Origin: Rhizomys pruinosus
Taxonomy: Eukaryota > Chordata > Mammalia > Rodentia > Spalacidae
Length of the DNA stretch: 64,000 nt
Direction: 5' to 3'
Assembly: GCA_009823505.1 (NCBI GenBank)
Contig: VZQC01010551.1
Span: 2,306,668-2,370,667, forward strand
Part shown: positions 55,549 through 64,000 of the stretch, in pieces
How the letters are laid out: each line of letters opens with the position of its first letter
How positions within the stretch are numbered: the stretch's first letter is position 1
Position numbers and translations under genes: made by a program
The notes under the pieces: generated by a model
Databases searched by the model: none
Seen by the model: the letters and a program-made list of their open reading frames with translations, nothing else
What the model was told of the DNA's origin: nothing

Positions 55549-55951
55549 TCAGTCTCTCACAAAAAAGACATTATATCCAAGTTCTGTCAAAGCCCCAACC
55601 AATAAGGCCCATAAAGGAATAAAAACATAGGAAAGATTCATGGTCGTAAACTGTTCAAGTTTAGCGCACAGTGCGAGGCAGAAGGCTAACTTAAGAAGCA
55701 TTGCAATGAGGTACCAGGCTTTTTTTTTAATATATGTGTGATCCATATCGAGGGTCAAAAGCAGACTTACATCGCCCAGCCATCTTCACAATAAGCATGA
55801 CGAGAAGGATAGTATCAAATATCCAGACTGGAATAAATATAAGGAACCAGTTCCAAGGAGCCTTCTCATCCAGTTTTAACACCAACATGATCAAGAAGAG
55901 TAATGTGAAAAGCCAGGTGAGCAGTACTCTTTGAGCCAAGGACATTCTCAT
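55549..55951 (-). CDS. TMEM60: TMEM60 coding exon, intron-bearing copy, apparent frameshift
   Basis: This copy is preceded by a genuine splice acceptor (CTCTAG|GGTG on the - strand, 56,002/56,001) and so belongs to the gene whose 5' exons lie at 59,325 and 61,096. The frame starts at ATG 55,951 and matches the 133-codon protein for about 72 residues. One extra base in the AT-rich run at 55,731-55,736 then shifts it to a quick stop. The downstream part is intact in the other frame to 55,549. The rest of the coding exon is identical to the retrocopy. The insertion is either a sequencing error in a repeat-confused region or a real inactivation. Confidence 0.82.
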
Positions 55952-56001
55952 TTAAACAGTGTAAAGAGGCTGTTGCAGGGCTGAAATAAGGGAAACACAC
56001 C
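55952..56001 (-). other. TMEM60: TMEM60 5' UTR part of coding exon
   Basis: Fifty bases between the splice acceptor and the ATG, identical to the retrocopy. Confidence 0.85.
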
Positions 56002-56179
56002 CTAGAGAAGAAAAAAAAATCAAGATTTGACAAGAAAAATTACACTTTCATTACTAAAGTTAGCTTCTTCCCAATTTTTAATTTTGAAAACATTCTTTCA
56101 AAACCTCTAAAACATGTAGCAACCATTGACAACATAGCCACCCCACCCCACCACCCCCCACGTTTTACAAAGGTAATAT

Positions 56180-56295
56180 TAAATTATGTGTTTCTGTGTA
56201 TGTGGATATATGCATGTGAGTGCAGGCACCAATGAAGGAGGCCAGAGATGTTGGATTCCCTGGAGCAGAGTTACAGGAACCCAACGTGAGTGCCT
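56180..56295 (-). mobile_element. old B2-type fragment
   Basis: GTTTCTGTGTATGTGG to GGATTCCCTGGAGCAGAG; the head is lost. Confidence 0.55.
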
Positions 56296-56589
56296 AACCA
56301 AACTTGCATCAATGTTTCAAAATGTCTCAAGAGCAAGCAGTTCCTTTCTAGTGCTACTATTTGAGTCAGGCACTCAGGACTTTATCTCTGTACCTGAGGG
56401 ATATTCTTAACCTCTGCATACTTGCAAGCATAGTGTTTTTCATGAAATTTCAAGAGGTACTAATGTAAAGCATCTGAAACAGGAACAGTGAAATAGGTGA
56501 TAATATCAAAGAGTTTTATAAGGATGGAATGTAAAAACTGAGAACATCAAGACTGTAAAGGTGTCATTCGCTAAATAATATAGAAAGTA

Positions 56590-56745
56590 TTAGCTGGGCA
56601 TGGTGGCGCATGCCTTTAATCCTAGCACTTGGGAGGCAGAGGCAGGCGGATCTTTGTGAGTTCAAGGACAGCGTGGTCAACAATGTGAGTTCCAGGACAG
56701 CTGGGGCCACAGTGAGACCCTGTCTTGAAAAGACCAAAAAAAAAA
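56590..56745 (+). mobile_element. B1 SINE
   Basis: Complete forward B1 with A tail. Confidence 0.92.
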
Positions 56746-56872
56746 AAAATTAATATTATTTTTTTTGTGTTTTATACTCTGAAATTTATTTTGAAATCTT
56801 AAGTATTTCTAAAGTATACTGGTTAGAAACAAGTATTTTGTAATTATTTCATGCTGAATTATTCTATGACAG

Positions 56873-57006
56873 TTTTTTTTTTTTTTTTTTTTTTTTTTTT
56901 GGTGGTTTTTCACTATGTACCACTGGCTGGCCTTGAAATCACAGAGATCCATCTGCCTCTGTCTCCTGAGTATCAGGATTAAAAGTGTACACCACCATAC
57001 CTGGCT
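56873..57006 (-). mobile_element. B1 SINE with T28 tract, deleted
   Basis: A long T run, then a reverse B1 missing most of its left half (CACTATGTACCACTGGCTGG). Confidence 0.85.
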
Positions 57007-57009
57007 GGG

Positions 57010-57205
57010 GCTAACTTACATATTTTTACTTTTAACTGTGTGTGTGTGTATGTTCACTTGGGTTGTAGGTGCCTACAGAGTACAGAAGACTGTCAGAAAA
57101 CCTGGTGCTGGAGTTATAGGCAGTTGTGAACCTTCCAACATGAATGCAGGTCTTCTGCAATAGCAGTATATACTTTTAACTGCCAACCCATCTTTTCAGC
57201 CCCTG
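57010..57205 (-). mobile_element. old B2/B3-type SINE
   Basis: Reverse copy ending CCCATCTTTTCAGCCCC. Confidence 0.75.
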
Positions 57206-57249
57206 CTAATTTTTATATCACAATTCTGTCTCAACAATCTCTATGTTTA

Positions 57250-57437
57250 AAATAAAGATTATTTTTAATTTTTGTGTGTGTGTCCATTCTTGTCCCAGGT
57301 CAGAAAAGGGTACTGGATCCGCTGGAACTGGAGTTATAGGTGGTTGTGAGTTACCTGATGTGGGTGCAGAGAACTGAACACAGGTCCTCTGAAGAGCAGC
57401 AAGTGCTTTTACCTGCTGGGTCATCTATCGAGCTCCC
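57250..57437 (-). mobile_element. old B2/B3-type SINE
   Basis: Shortened reverse copy ending TGGGTCATCTATCGAGCTCC. Confidence 0.75.
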
Positions 57438-57477
57438 ATGACTTATACCTTTCTTTACACTCAAAAACCATATATGG

Positions 57478-57735
57478 GGGCTGGAGAGATGGCTCAGCAG
57501 TTAAGAGTGCTGACTGCTCTTGCGGAAGACCTGGGTTCGATTCCCAGCACCCACATGTGGGTTAAGAACCATCTTTAAGCCAGGCGTGGTGGCTCACGTC
57601 TTTAATCCTAGCACTCAGGAGGCAGAGGCAGGGGGACCTCTGTGAGTTCAAGGCCAGCCTGGTCTACAGAGTGAGTTCCAGGCCAGCTGGGACTAAAGGG
57701 AGATCCTGAATTAAAACAACAACAACAACAACATG
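57478..57735 (+). mobile_element. composite B2-head / B1 SINE
   Basis: Third copy: B2 head to TTAAGAACCATCTTT, then B1 from AAGCCAGGCGTGGTGG, with an (AAC)n tail. Confidence 0.87.
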
Positions 57736-57889
57736 AAAAAAACAAAAAACTACCAAACCATGTAAGACTGTAAGACTCCTTACTCTAGAGTATGTTCTAA
57801 CACCTGGAAGGCTTAGTATTCCAAAACATTTTTTATTTCTTTTATTTTTTCAATGCTAATTCACTAAACTAATTCTTTTAAAACTTCCT

Positions 57890-58077
57890 TTTGTTTTTAA
57901 TTTATCTAGTGCACCAGTGTGTGTGTGTGCAATGCTCCTGGAGGTCAGAAGAGGGCGACATCCCCTGGAATTGAAGTTAGGGATAATTAGCTAAGACACT
58001 GGTGCTGAGAACTGAATCTCAGTCCTCTTGGAAGAGCAGCCAGTTAAGCTTAACAGCTGAGCCATCTCTCCAGTCTC
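57890..58077 (-). mobile_element. old B2/B3-type SINE
   Basis: Reverse copy ending CCATCTCTCCAGTCTCC. Confidence 0.82.
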
Positions 58078-58107
58078 CAAACTTCCATTTAAAAAGAAAT
58101 TTTTTTG

Positions 58108-58275
58108 GAGCCAAGTGTGGAGGCGCACACCTTTAAACCTAGCACTTGGGAGACAGAGGCAGGCGGATCTTTGTGAGTTCAAGGCCAGCCTGGTCTACAG
58201 AGCGAATTCCAGGACAGCTGGGGCCACAGGGAGACCCTGTCTTGAAAAGACCAAATTAAAAATAAATAAATAAAT
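58108..58275 (+). mobile_element. B1 SINE
   Basis: Complete forward B1 with (AAAT)n tail. Confidence 0.92.
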
Positions 58276-58289
58276 AAAAACAAATTTTT

Positions 58290-58503
58290 TTCCTTATTTT
58301 TTTCTATTATGTGTATGAGTGTTTTTCCTGCATGTATGTAACTGCACCCATGTGGTGCAATGCCCATGGAGGTCAGAAGGGGCCATTGGATCCCCTAGAA
58401 CTGAAGTTACAGTTGATTGCTACCTGCCATGCTGGGAACTAAACCCAGGTCCTCTGCAAGAGCGACCAGTGCTTTTAACCTCTAAACCAGCTCACCAGAC
58501 CCC
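58290..58503 (-). mobile_element. B2/B3-type SINE
   Basis: Reverse copy ending CCAGCTCACCAGACCCC. Confidence 0.85.
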
Positions 58504-58795
58504 TAAACTTCATTTTTGATTGGGCATCATTGACATAACTTAGCTTAATCCATAAGATGCATTCTATTTAGTTTTCACATATAGACTTATAGTAGCTTTT
58601 TTTTATATACCAAGTAGTTACACTCCATAACCACTATGACTAAGGGTTGGTAGGTACAATGGGAAATCAAAAGCCTGATTATGTATGCTGTTAAGTTAGA
58701 AGCTAACAGAAATCAAGGAAATGGAAACAGCTGAAAAAATCTTATTGCTTTGAGCTATATTTGAGAAAGGAATAAGAAATATTTAGTTCTTTCCT

Positions 58796-58880
58796 ACCAT
58801 ATCCTAGGGATTGAAGTCAGGTCATTGGGCTTGGCACCAAGTACCATTTACCTGTTGAACCATCTTTCTGGGCAAGACAA
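58796..58880 (-). mobile_element. old SINE head fragment
   Basis: GGGATTGAAGTCAGGTC and CTGTTGAACCATCTTTCTGG, read on the + strand. Confidence 0.6.
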
Positions 58881-59037
58881 AAAGTTTAGGAAAGGAGACT
58901 CTGATAAAGCTGAGGAGAAAATAAGCCACTGGGAAAAGACTGAAGATGAGCACAGACTTGATGGGGAAGATAAAGACCAGAGGAGGCGGAGGAGGCACAA
59001 AAGCATGGTAGAAGATGCAGGAACAAACACAAGGAAA

Positions 59038-59200
59038 GGGCTGGGCGTGGTGGCACAGGCCTTTAATCCCAGCACTCAGGAGGCAGAGGCAGGTAGATCT
59101 CTGTGAGTTCAAGGACAGCCTGGTCTACATAGTGAGCTCCAGGCCAGCTGGGACTAAAGGGAGATCCTGACTCAAAAAGACCAAAAACAAAACAAAACAA
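59038..59200 (+). mobile_element. B1 SINE
   Basis: Complete forward B1, GGGCTGGGCGTGGTGGCAC, ending in an A/C tail. Confidence 0.92.
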
Positions 59201-59324
59201 AAAAAAAAGGAAAAGCCCAAGAAGATGCCAACTGCCTCAGTGTTCTTAATTATAGTTTAGAACTACTTTGCTATACTCTGCACTTCTTCAAATAGGATGG
59301 CAGTCATGGTACAAGAGTACATAC

Positions 59325-59429
59325 CTGTTACATTTCAATAGTTAGGCGTGAGTATGCAAATAGTTCTCTCTCCATGTCCATCTGCTTGCGCTTTACTTAG
59401 TTCGAAATGTTTGGAAGTCCAGTACTTTC
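59325..59429 (-). other. TMEM60: TMEM60 untranslated exon 2
   Basis: A 105-nt exon with acceptor TTTTTAACAG|GAAAG and donor CAG|GTATGT on the - strand. It is proved by the spliced copy at 53,260-53,364, which is identical. It has no in-frame coding role. Confidence 0.88.
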
Positions 59430-59449
59430 CTGTTAAAAAGCCATTTTTT

Positions 59450-59605
59450 TCCTGTTTTTGGAGAAATAGTCTCACTATTTTTAGCCCTGGCTGGTCTGGA
59501 ACATTGCTATATATACACCAGACTAGTCTCTAACTCACAGAGCTCCTCCTGTTTCTGCCTCCTGATGTTTTTGAAGAAAAGCATGTACCACCACACCTGG
59601 CTGAA
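59450..59605 (-). mobile_element. old B1-like SINE
   Basis: Reverse copy 20 bases upstream of exon 2 (- strand sense), ending CACCACACCTGGC. Confidence 0.7.
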
Positions 59606-59817
59606 CCCCAGAAGGCATTTTCTTTATTGGCCTTTCCTTGCCAGAAGCTGCATAGAGTGGAATATGAGATTGAATCTGGTGTGGGCTGAGGAACTGACCA
59701 TGTATTTCATCCTGTGAATTATGTTTGCACAGTCCCAACCTCTGTATCTATATGGCCAATTCTGTGAACATTTAAGAAAAGGTTTATGACAATACACTTC
59801 CTTAAACATAGATTTTC

Positions 59818-59975
59818 AGCATTATGGTGGCACATGCTTTTAATCCCAGCACTCAAGAAGGAGCCAGAGGAAGGCAGATCTCTGAGTTAGAGAAGCCTGG
59901 TCTGCATAGTAAGTTTCAAGCCATCCAGACCTACATAGTGAGAAACTATCTCAAAAACAAAGGAAACAACAAAGC
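59818..59975 (+). mobile_element. old B1 SINE
   Basis: TATGGTGGCACATGCTTTTAATCCCAGC-type start, CTATCTCAAAAAC end. Confidence 0.78.
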
Positions 59976-59984
59976 TCCATAGTT

Positions 59985-60815
59985 TTTCTATTGGACACGG
60001 GATGGGACAAGGTTCTCGTGTCGTCGCCACCCCCCCCCCCTTCCTAGAAGACCAAGTAGGAAGCAGTCATCATTGGAAAGATGGTTGTAATGACCACAAG
60101 TCAACTAGGGGTGAAAGGACACAAGATAATCTTATTGTGGTTACAAGTTTACATTGCAGGAGGGAACAAAATTGAGTTGCACGAAAATACTCTCAACAAA
60201 GGAGGTGCCTGACTAATATTTAAAGGATTGTGTGGGCTGAACTACAATGGTGAAACAAGATTTTAGTTTTACAAGAGCATCTTGATTAGTTTGAACAAAT
60301 TCTTTTTTCCTTTTTTTTTTTCTACCAATTTACTTTCTGCCCGAGGGTCAAGGACGTACTCCTATGCTAAGATGTGCTCCACGGATATTTGCCATCTGGT
60401 ACCTGGAAGGTTCTTGCTCATGCGAATCCAAATCCATTGTTGAAAACTTTAAACTTCTTCCACTTGGGAATCTACAGGGCCCTTATCTGCAGTTCCTCCA
60501 AGGTCCCACTCTACTCCATTTCCCTCCTCCCGTTACTGCTAACACTCTTTAAAAGAACTCCCCCATCCCAAAGGCAGCTGTGCCTAATGAACCCATAATT
60601 TCCTCTACCAAATAAGTGGCTTTTCGAAAGGCTCGTGGTGCAACAGTCATGATCAACTTAACCACCCTTCAAAGGGACAACATTCTGCTTACAACTGAGC
60701 GGTCTTTCAGGAACCTCAGGGAGCTTCTAAACTACCTCGGTCTTTGGTCTGTCTGCAAACGTTTATCCTCCTCTCCCGGAGCTCTGTACCGATTCTTCCC
60801 CTATCCTGGGCCCCT
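59985..60815. other. TMEM60 intron 1, unresolved SINE-free block
   Basis: 830 bases with balanced composition, a C13 run at about 60,030, and no recognised element. It could be an old LTR or diverged transposon. ORFs on both strands look accidental. Confidence 0.4.
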
Positions 60816-60818
60816 ATC

Positions 60819-60895
60819 CATCATGATGCAAAAAACGAATTTAATTCCACAGTGAACCCCACTGTGGAATTAAATTCGTTTTTTGCATCATGATG
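60819..60895. repeat. perfect 36-bp inverted repeat, 5-base loop
   Basis: Arms 60,819-60,854 and 60,860-60,895 are exact reverse complements with AACCC between. Each arm contains the CATCATGATGCA end and GAATTTAATTCCAC centre. Confidence 0.95.
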
Positions 60896-61020
60896 TACAC
60901 GGTAGCCGTCGTACCAAAGGTGTGTGTGTCACCCCATTGTGGAATTAAATTCGGTTTTTGCATCATGTAAATGTACACGGTGGCCGTCGTACCAAGGTGT
61001 GTGTGTGTGTGTGTGTGTGT
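60860..61020. repeat. two-copy direct repeat ending in (GT)n
   Basis: The right arm plus its flank (ATGTACACGGTAGCCGTCGT and GTGTGTGT) recurs at about 60,936-61,020 with a few changes. The second copy runs into about ten GT units. Confidence 0.9.
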
Positions 61021-61095
61021 GAGACCGGGCTGATGGTCGGTAGCGGAGCCCACCGAGGCATCTGCAGACAGTGCCGCGGCACCGAGGGGACTCAC

Positions 61096-61306
61096 CTGGT
61101 AGTGCGGCTGGAGGGAGAGCCGAGAGGGCAGCGAAGGTCGGGAAATTCGCCAGTTTGGATCCTTGTCCTCTTCCACACTTCCCCCCCCCCATTAAACCCT
61201 GAACCCGTCACATGATAATTAAGAACAAGATTCAGTTCCGTCCATCCAAACCGCTGCGGTGGAGATGCTCCAGTTCCACCTCAAAGCCCCGCCCACATCC
61301 GGGGCT
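61096..61306 (-). other. TMEM60: TMEM60 untranslated exon 1
   Basis: The donor ACCAG|GTGAGT (- strand) is at 61,096/61,095. The 5' end is placed at about 61,306 from the end of the spliced copy. It lies at the edge of the CpG island. Confidence 0.85.
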
Positions 61307-62380
61307 GGTTCCCGCCCTGGACCTATCCCGTAAGGCAGAGAAGAGGCCGCTCTGGGTTCAGAGGCCCCTTTCTCCGCAGTAATTGGCCGTCAGTACAAAC
61401 CAACCGACCTTTCCTTCTTTTGGGTTCGACAGAAAGGCGATAATGGAAGAACCCACTGGGCCAACCTCTTAGTCTTATAGGCTGAGAGAAAAGTCACTCT
61501 GAGCTCAGCCCGGAGGTTCCGCGGTCCCATTGGGTGCGCAGGTGCCATTCAGGCGCTGGCCCCGCCCCCGTAGGGCCCCGCCCTCGCCCGGCTGGACCAG
61601 CCCGGCAGCTCAGAGTTTGCAGGCTAGCGCGGAGGGCTGCGGCGGGGGGCGGAGCGACGCGGGGGGCGGCGCGAGGGTGGGATCCGCGCGCGCGCCGGCC
61701 TCCTGGCTGTACCTTCTTGGGCTCCGGCGGTGGCGGCGCTGGCCTCCGAGTCTCTGCGTGTCTTCAGCCGCCTCCTAGCGGCGCCGCGCCGGCTGCTACG
61801 GTAAGCGCCGCGGCAGCTCTGCGCTTGGGCCGGCTGCGTGCAGTCGTCGGGCTCTGACTGGATCCCCAGAATGAGTCCCGTGACGCTGCCGAGCGGCTTG
61901 CGGGATGGAGGTGCGGGCTGCGGGGACCGCGCGCCGTCTTAGCGGCCGGCACCTGCGGGCCCTAGCGGGCCGCGGTCCCCTCCCATCCTTGGGCGGCCGG
62001 AGGGGCCGCGGCGTCTTGGCCAGCCCGCGCGGTCCAGGGGCTCCGTGGCGAGGGTGCGGAGCCCCCCCCCCTTCCCTGGTTCCCTTCCCTGGGTCCCTCC
62101 CTTCCACCTCCACCTCCAGCCCGGTCCCGGGGTCGCGCGGTCCCGGGAGGGCGTGTGGGGGGCGTCGAGTGGCCGAGCCTGGGCGGCGCGCGAGGTCCGC
62201 TAGCGGCCGCAGGACGAGCTGGAGGAGCGGTCTCTCTGCGGGCTGCGGGTAGGAGGGGGGCCCCCTCTCTCGCACCGCCCAGTACATTTTAGTTTGGGGA
62301 TCCATGCCCTGACCGCGGAGGGGAGGCTGCCAGAGTCCCTTGTGCCGGCCCGGGGCGGGATTGCAGATCTGGAAACAATA
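61240..62380. promoter_or_regulatory. CpG-island bidirectional promoter TMEM60 / PHTF2
   Basis: The only long CpG- and G/C-rich stretch in the window. It holds GC boxes (CCCCGCCC at 61,287 and 61,559), inverted CCAAT boxes (ATTGG at 61,381 and 61,528) and an ETS-like ACATCCGG at 61,295. There is no TATA box. TMEM60 exon 1 points left; the PHTF2 exon points right. Confidence 0.8.
61560..61800 (+). other. PHTF2: PHTF2 untranslated exon 1 (inferred)
   Basis: A strong donor CTACG|GTAAGC at 61,800/61,801 inside the CpG island marks the end of a + strand first exon. The start is not fixed and may lie anywhere from 61,500 to 61,650. Assignment to PHTF2, a multi-pass membrane protein with homeodomain-like features, rests on conserved gene order next to TMEM60. 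No PHTF2 coding sequence is in the window, as expected from a non-coding first exon. Confidence 0.55.
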
Positions 62381-63111
62381 CGGTGGTCCAAAGGCAGGGT
62401 CCGTCTTATTTTATCTGCTTCATGTTGACAGCGTTCTGTATTGTTCTGGTATTGTGCTTTCTTAACTCATCATCTCCTTGTTGAACTTAAGGGATCATTT
62501 TGTTAACCATTTTATTTTTATTCTGGCAAAACCCAAGGAACTGCATTAACATACTGAGGAAGTAGAATCTGGAACAATTTATCAATCTCAATGTGGACTT
62601 TAAATGTTTAATTGTTTTGAAATTGTTATTGTATTAAGTGGAGTTTACAATTCTAAATATACAGTATACAATTGTAAATGTTGTTCTTTCCCCTTTCCCA
62701 GTAATACTGCTGATTTTGTAATTTTAGGTTGCTTTCATCAAGTATTTCTAAGTGCTTATTCCCTCCCCCCCGTCTTTGACAATAACCTTAATATTTGATC
62801 GTATTGCTAGATATTTTTGTAATTTTTTTTATCCCCAAACTGGACTTTCACATGGATGTTAGCCCAAGTCCTGACTTGGATTTGGAGTACAGGCTGCTAA
62901 ATAGAAGAGAAGTGCCTTGTAAGTAGGTTCTCAGCACCAGACCCCAGAGAAAAAGACTCTGGGTGGCCTGGGATCAGAAAACAAGGTGGTTCCAGGAAAA
63001 TTTTTTGCTTTGGAAGTAGTCTGCCTCCTGGAATAAGGTAATCCAGGTGTTAGGTGGAGAGTGTACTAATTTTTACCATTTTGTAGTAGTGCATGAAAAT
63101 GAAAACGTTTC

Positions 63112-63245
63112 AGCTAGGCATGGTGGTGCAGGTCTTTAATCCCAGCACTAGTGAGGCAGAGGAAGGTGGATTTCTGTGAGTTCAAGACCAGCCTGGTCTA
63201 CATAGAGAGTTCCAGCCTACCTGGGGCTATAGGGAGATCCTGTGC
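63112..63245 (+). mobile_element. B1 SINE
   Basis: Forward B1 AGCTAGGCATGGTGGTGC to GGGAGATCCTGTG; the tail is lost. Confidence 0.88.
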
Positions 63246-63454
63246 ACAATGTGGGCACTTCTGTATAGTCAAGCTTCCAAGAATAAACAGTTTAAATTGG
63301 CACTGTACAGTTAGTCCTAAAAATAAAGATGACCTGAACAACTTTTAAGCCAGAAACTTTTTTGGCTAGCCCACTTAATGTATAATTGTGAGGAATTTTG
63401 TGTGATTTTTCTTTCGTCTTTTTAAAAATTTTATTTATTTATTTAAAAAATTTT

Positions 63455-63698
63455 TTTTAATTTTATTTATTTCTGTATGTGTATGAATGTACTGTCTGCA
63501 TGCAAGTCTGTGTACCCATGTCGTGCAAGGCCGCGGAATTCAGAAGAGGGTCTCGGATTCCCCTGGAACTGGAGTTCTCCTGGAATTGGAGCCTCAGTTC
63601 AGACGGTTCTCAGCCGCCATGTGGGTGCTGGGGATCGAACCCGGGTCCTCTGCAAGAGCGGTCGGCGCTCTCAACCGCTAGGCCATCTCTCCAGCCCC
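63455..63698 (-). mobile_element. B2/B3-type SINE, internal-duplication subfamily
   Basis: Reverse copy with GAGTTCTCCTGGAATTGGAG and an extra CCTCAGTT. It is flanked by AATTTTATTTATTT on both sides, which also belongs to the next element's tail. Confidence 0.92.
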
Positions 63699-63916
63699 AA
63701 TTTTATTTATTTTTTTATGTGTATGAATGTACTGTCTGCATGTAGGTCTGTGCACCCGTGTCATGCAGTGCCGAGGAGGTCAGAAGAGGGTGTCAGATTC
63801 CCCTGGAACTGGAGTTAAAGACGGTTCTCAGCTGCCATGTGGATGCTGGGGATCGAACCCGGGTCCTCTGCAAGAGCAGTCGGCACTCTTAACCGCTAGG
63901 CCATCTCTCCAGCCCC
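63699..63916 (-). mobile_element. B2/B3-type SINE
   Basis: Reverse copy without the internal duplication. The preceding B2 appears to have inserted into its A-rich tail. Confidence 0.92.
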
Positions 63917-64000
63917 TCTTTTGTCTTTTTGAGACAGGGTCTCCCTTTAGTCCTAGCTGGCCTGGAGCTCACTGTGTAGACCAGGCTGGCCTTGAAATCA
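63917..64000 (-). mobile_element. B1 SINE, cut by window end
   Basis: CTTTTGTCTTTTTGAGACAG to CTGGCCTTGAAATCA. Confidence 0.9.

Larger units (their letters stand above)
56002..59324 (-). other. TMEM60: TMEM60 intron 2
   Basis: 3.3 kb intron. Stretches without recognised elements are 56,002-56,180, 56,300-56,588 and 58,504-58,795. The rest is SINEs listed separately. Confidence 0.8.
61801..64000 (+). other. PHTF2 intron 1 (start)
   Basis: G/C-rich to about 62,380, then A/T-rich and unique-looking to 63,110, followed by SINEs. GC-rich ORFs on both strands at 61,530-62,390 are composition effects. Confidence 0.5.

Noticed and set aside
50897..56001. Simple genomic tandem duplication of TMEM60
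   Set aside because: The left copy lacks both introns with exact splice joins, so it derives from spliced RNA and cannot be a DNA-level duplication alone.
60841..61192. - strand ORFs of 87 and 111 codons
   Set aside because: They read through the inverted repeat, the GT microsatellite and TMEM60 exon 1 5' UTR.
61530..62390. Long ORFs of up to 169 codons on both strands of the CpG island
   Set aside because: High G/C lowers stop frequency; the products are Arg/Pro/Gly-rich and overlap one another.

Overview
This is a rodent nuclear genome window, probably from a cricetid such as a hamster or vole; the species is not determined. About ninety B1, B2/B3, ID and old B4-type SINE copies, plus L1 pieces, fill the introns. 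Gene content and order match the mammalian block RSBN1L - TMEM60 - PHTF2 (human 7q11.23). The calls rest on protein recognition, splice sites and gene order, with no database search.

Positions 1 to about 43,755 hold the 3' two thirds of RSBN1L on the + strand: exon 2 to the terminal exon, six coding exons encoding about 610 residues in a continuous reading frame, followed by a long SINE-free 3' UTR. Exon 1, with the start codon, lies upstream of the window. Positions 44,000-50,860 are intergenic and SINE-rich. TMEM60 lies on the - strand. Its promoter and first untranslated exon sit in a CpG island at about 61,100-61,306, the second untranslated exon at 59,325-59,429, and the single coding exon at 53,646-56,001. 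On the other side of the same CpG island the first, untranslated exon of PHTF2 is inferred on the + strand, ending at a strong splice donor at 61,800/61,801. The rest of the window, to 64,000, is PHTF2 intron 1.

The most notable structure is a second TMEM60 copy at 50,897-53,572, directly downstream of the genuine coding exon and on the same strand. It contains the coding exon joined precisely to exon 2 and exon 1 without introns, so it is a copy of spliced mRNA. It has an intact 133-codon reading frame, while the intron-bearing copy carries a one-base frameshift. A single N at 53,645 separates the two copies, and the intron-bearing copy has many small indels against the spliced one, so assembly error must be weighed against real retroposition. 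Other points are a recurrent composite B2-B1 SINE (three copies with the same junction), a 40-bp mini-B2 with a perfect 17-bp target-site duplication, a perfect 36-bp inverted repeat in TMEM60 intron 1, an LTR-like element, and several well-resolved nested SINE insertions. Nothing resembles a CRISPR array, operon or other prokaryotic system.
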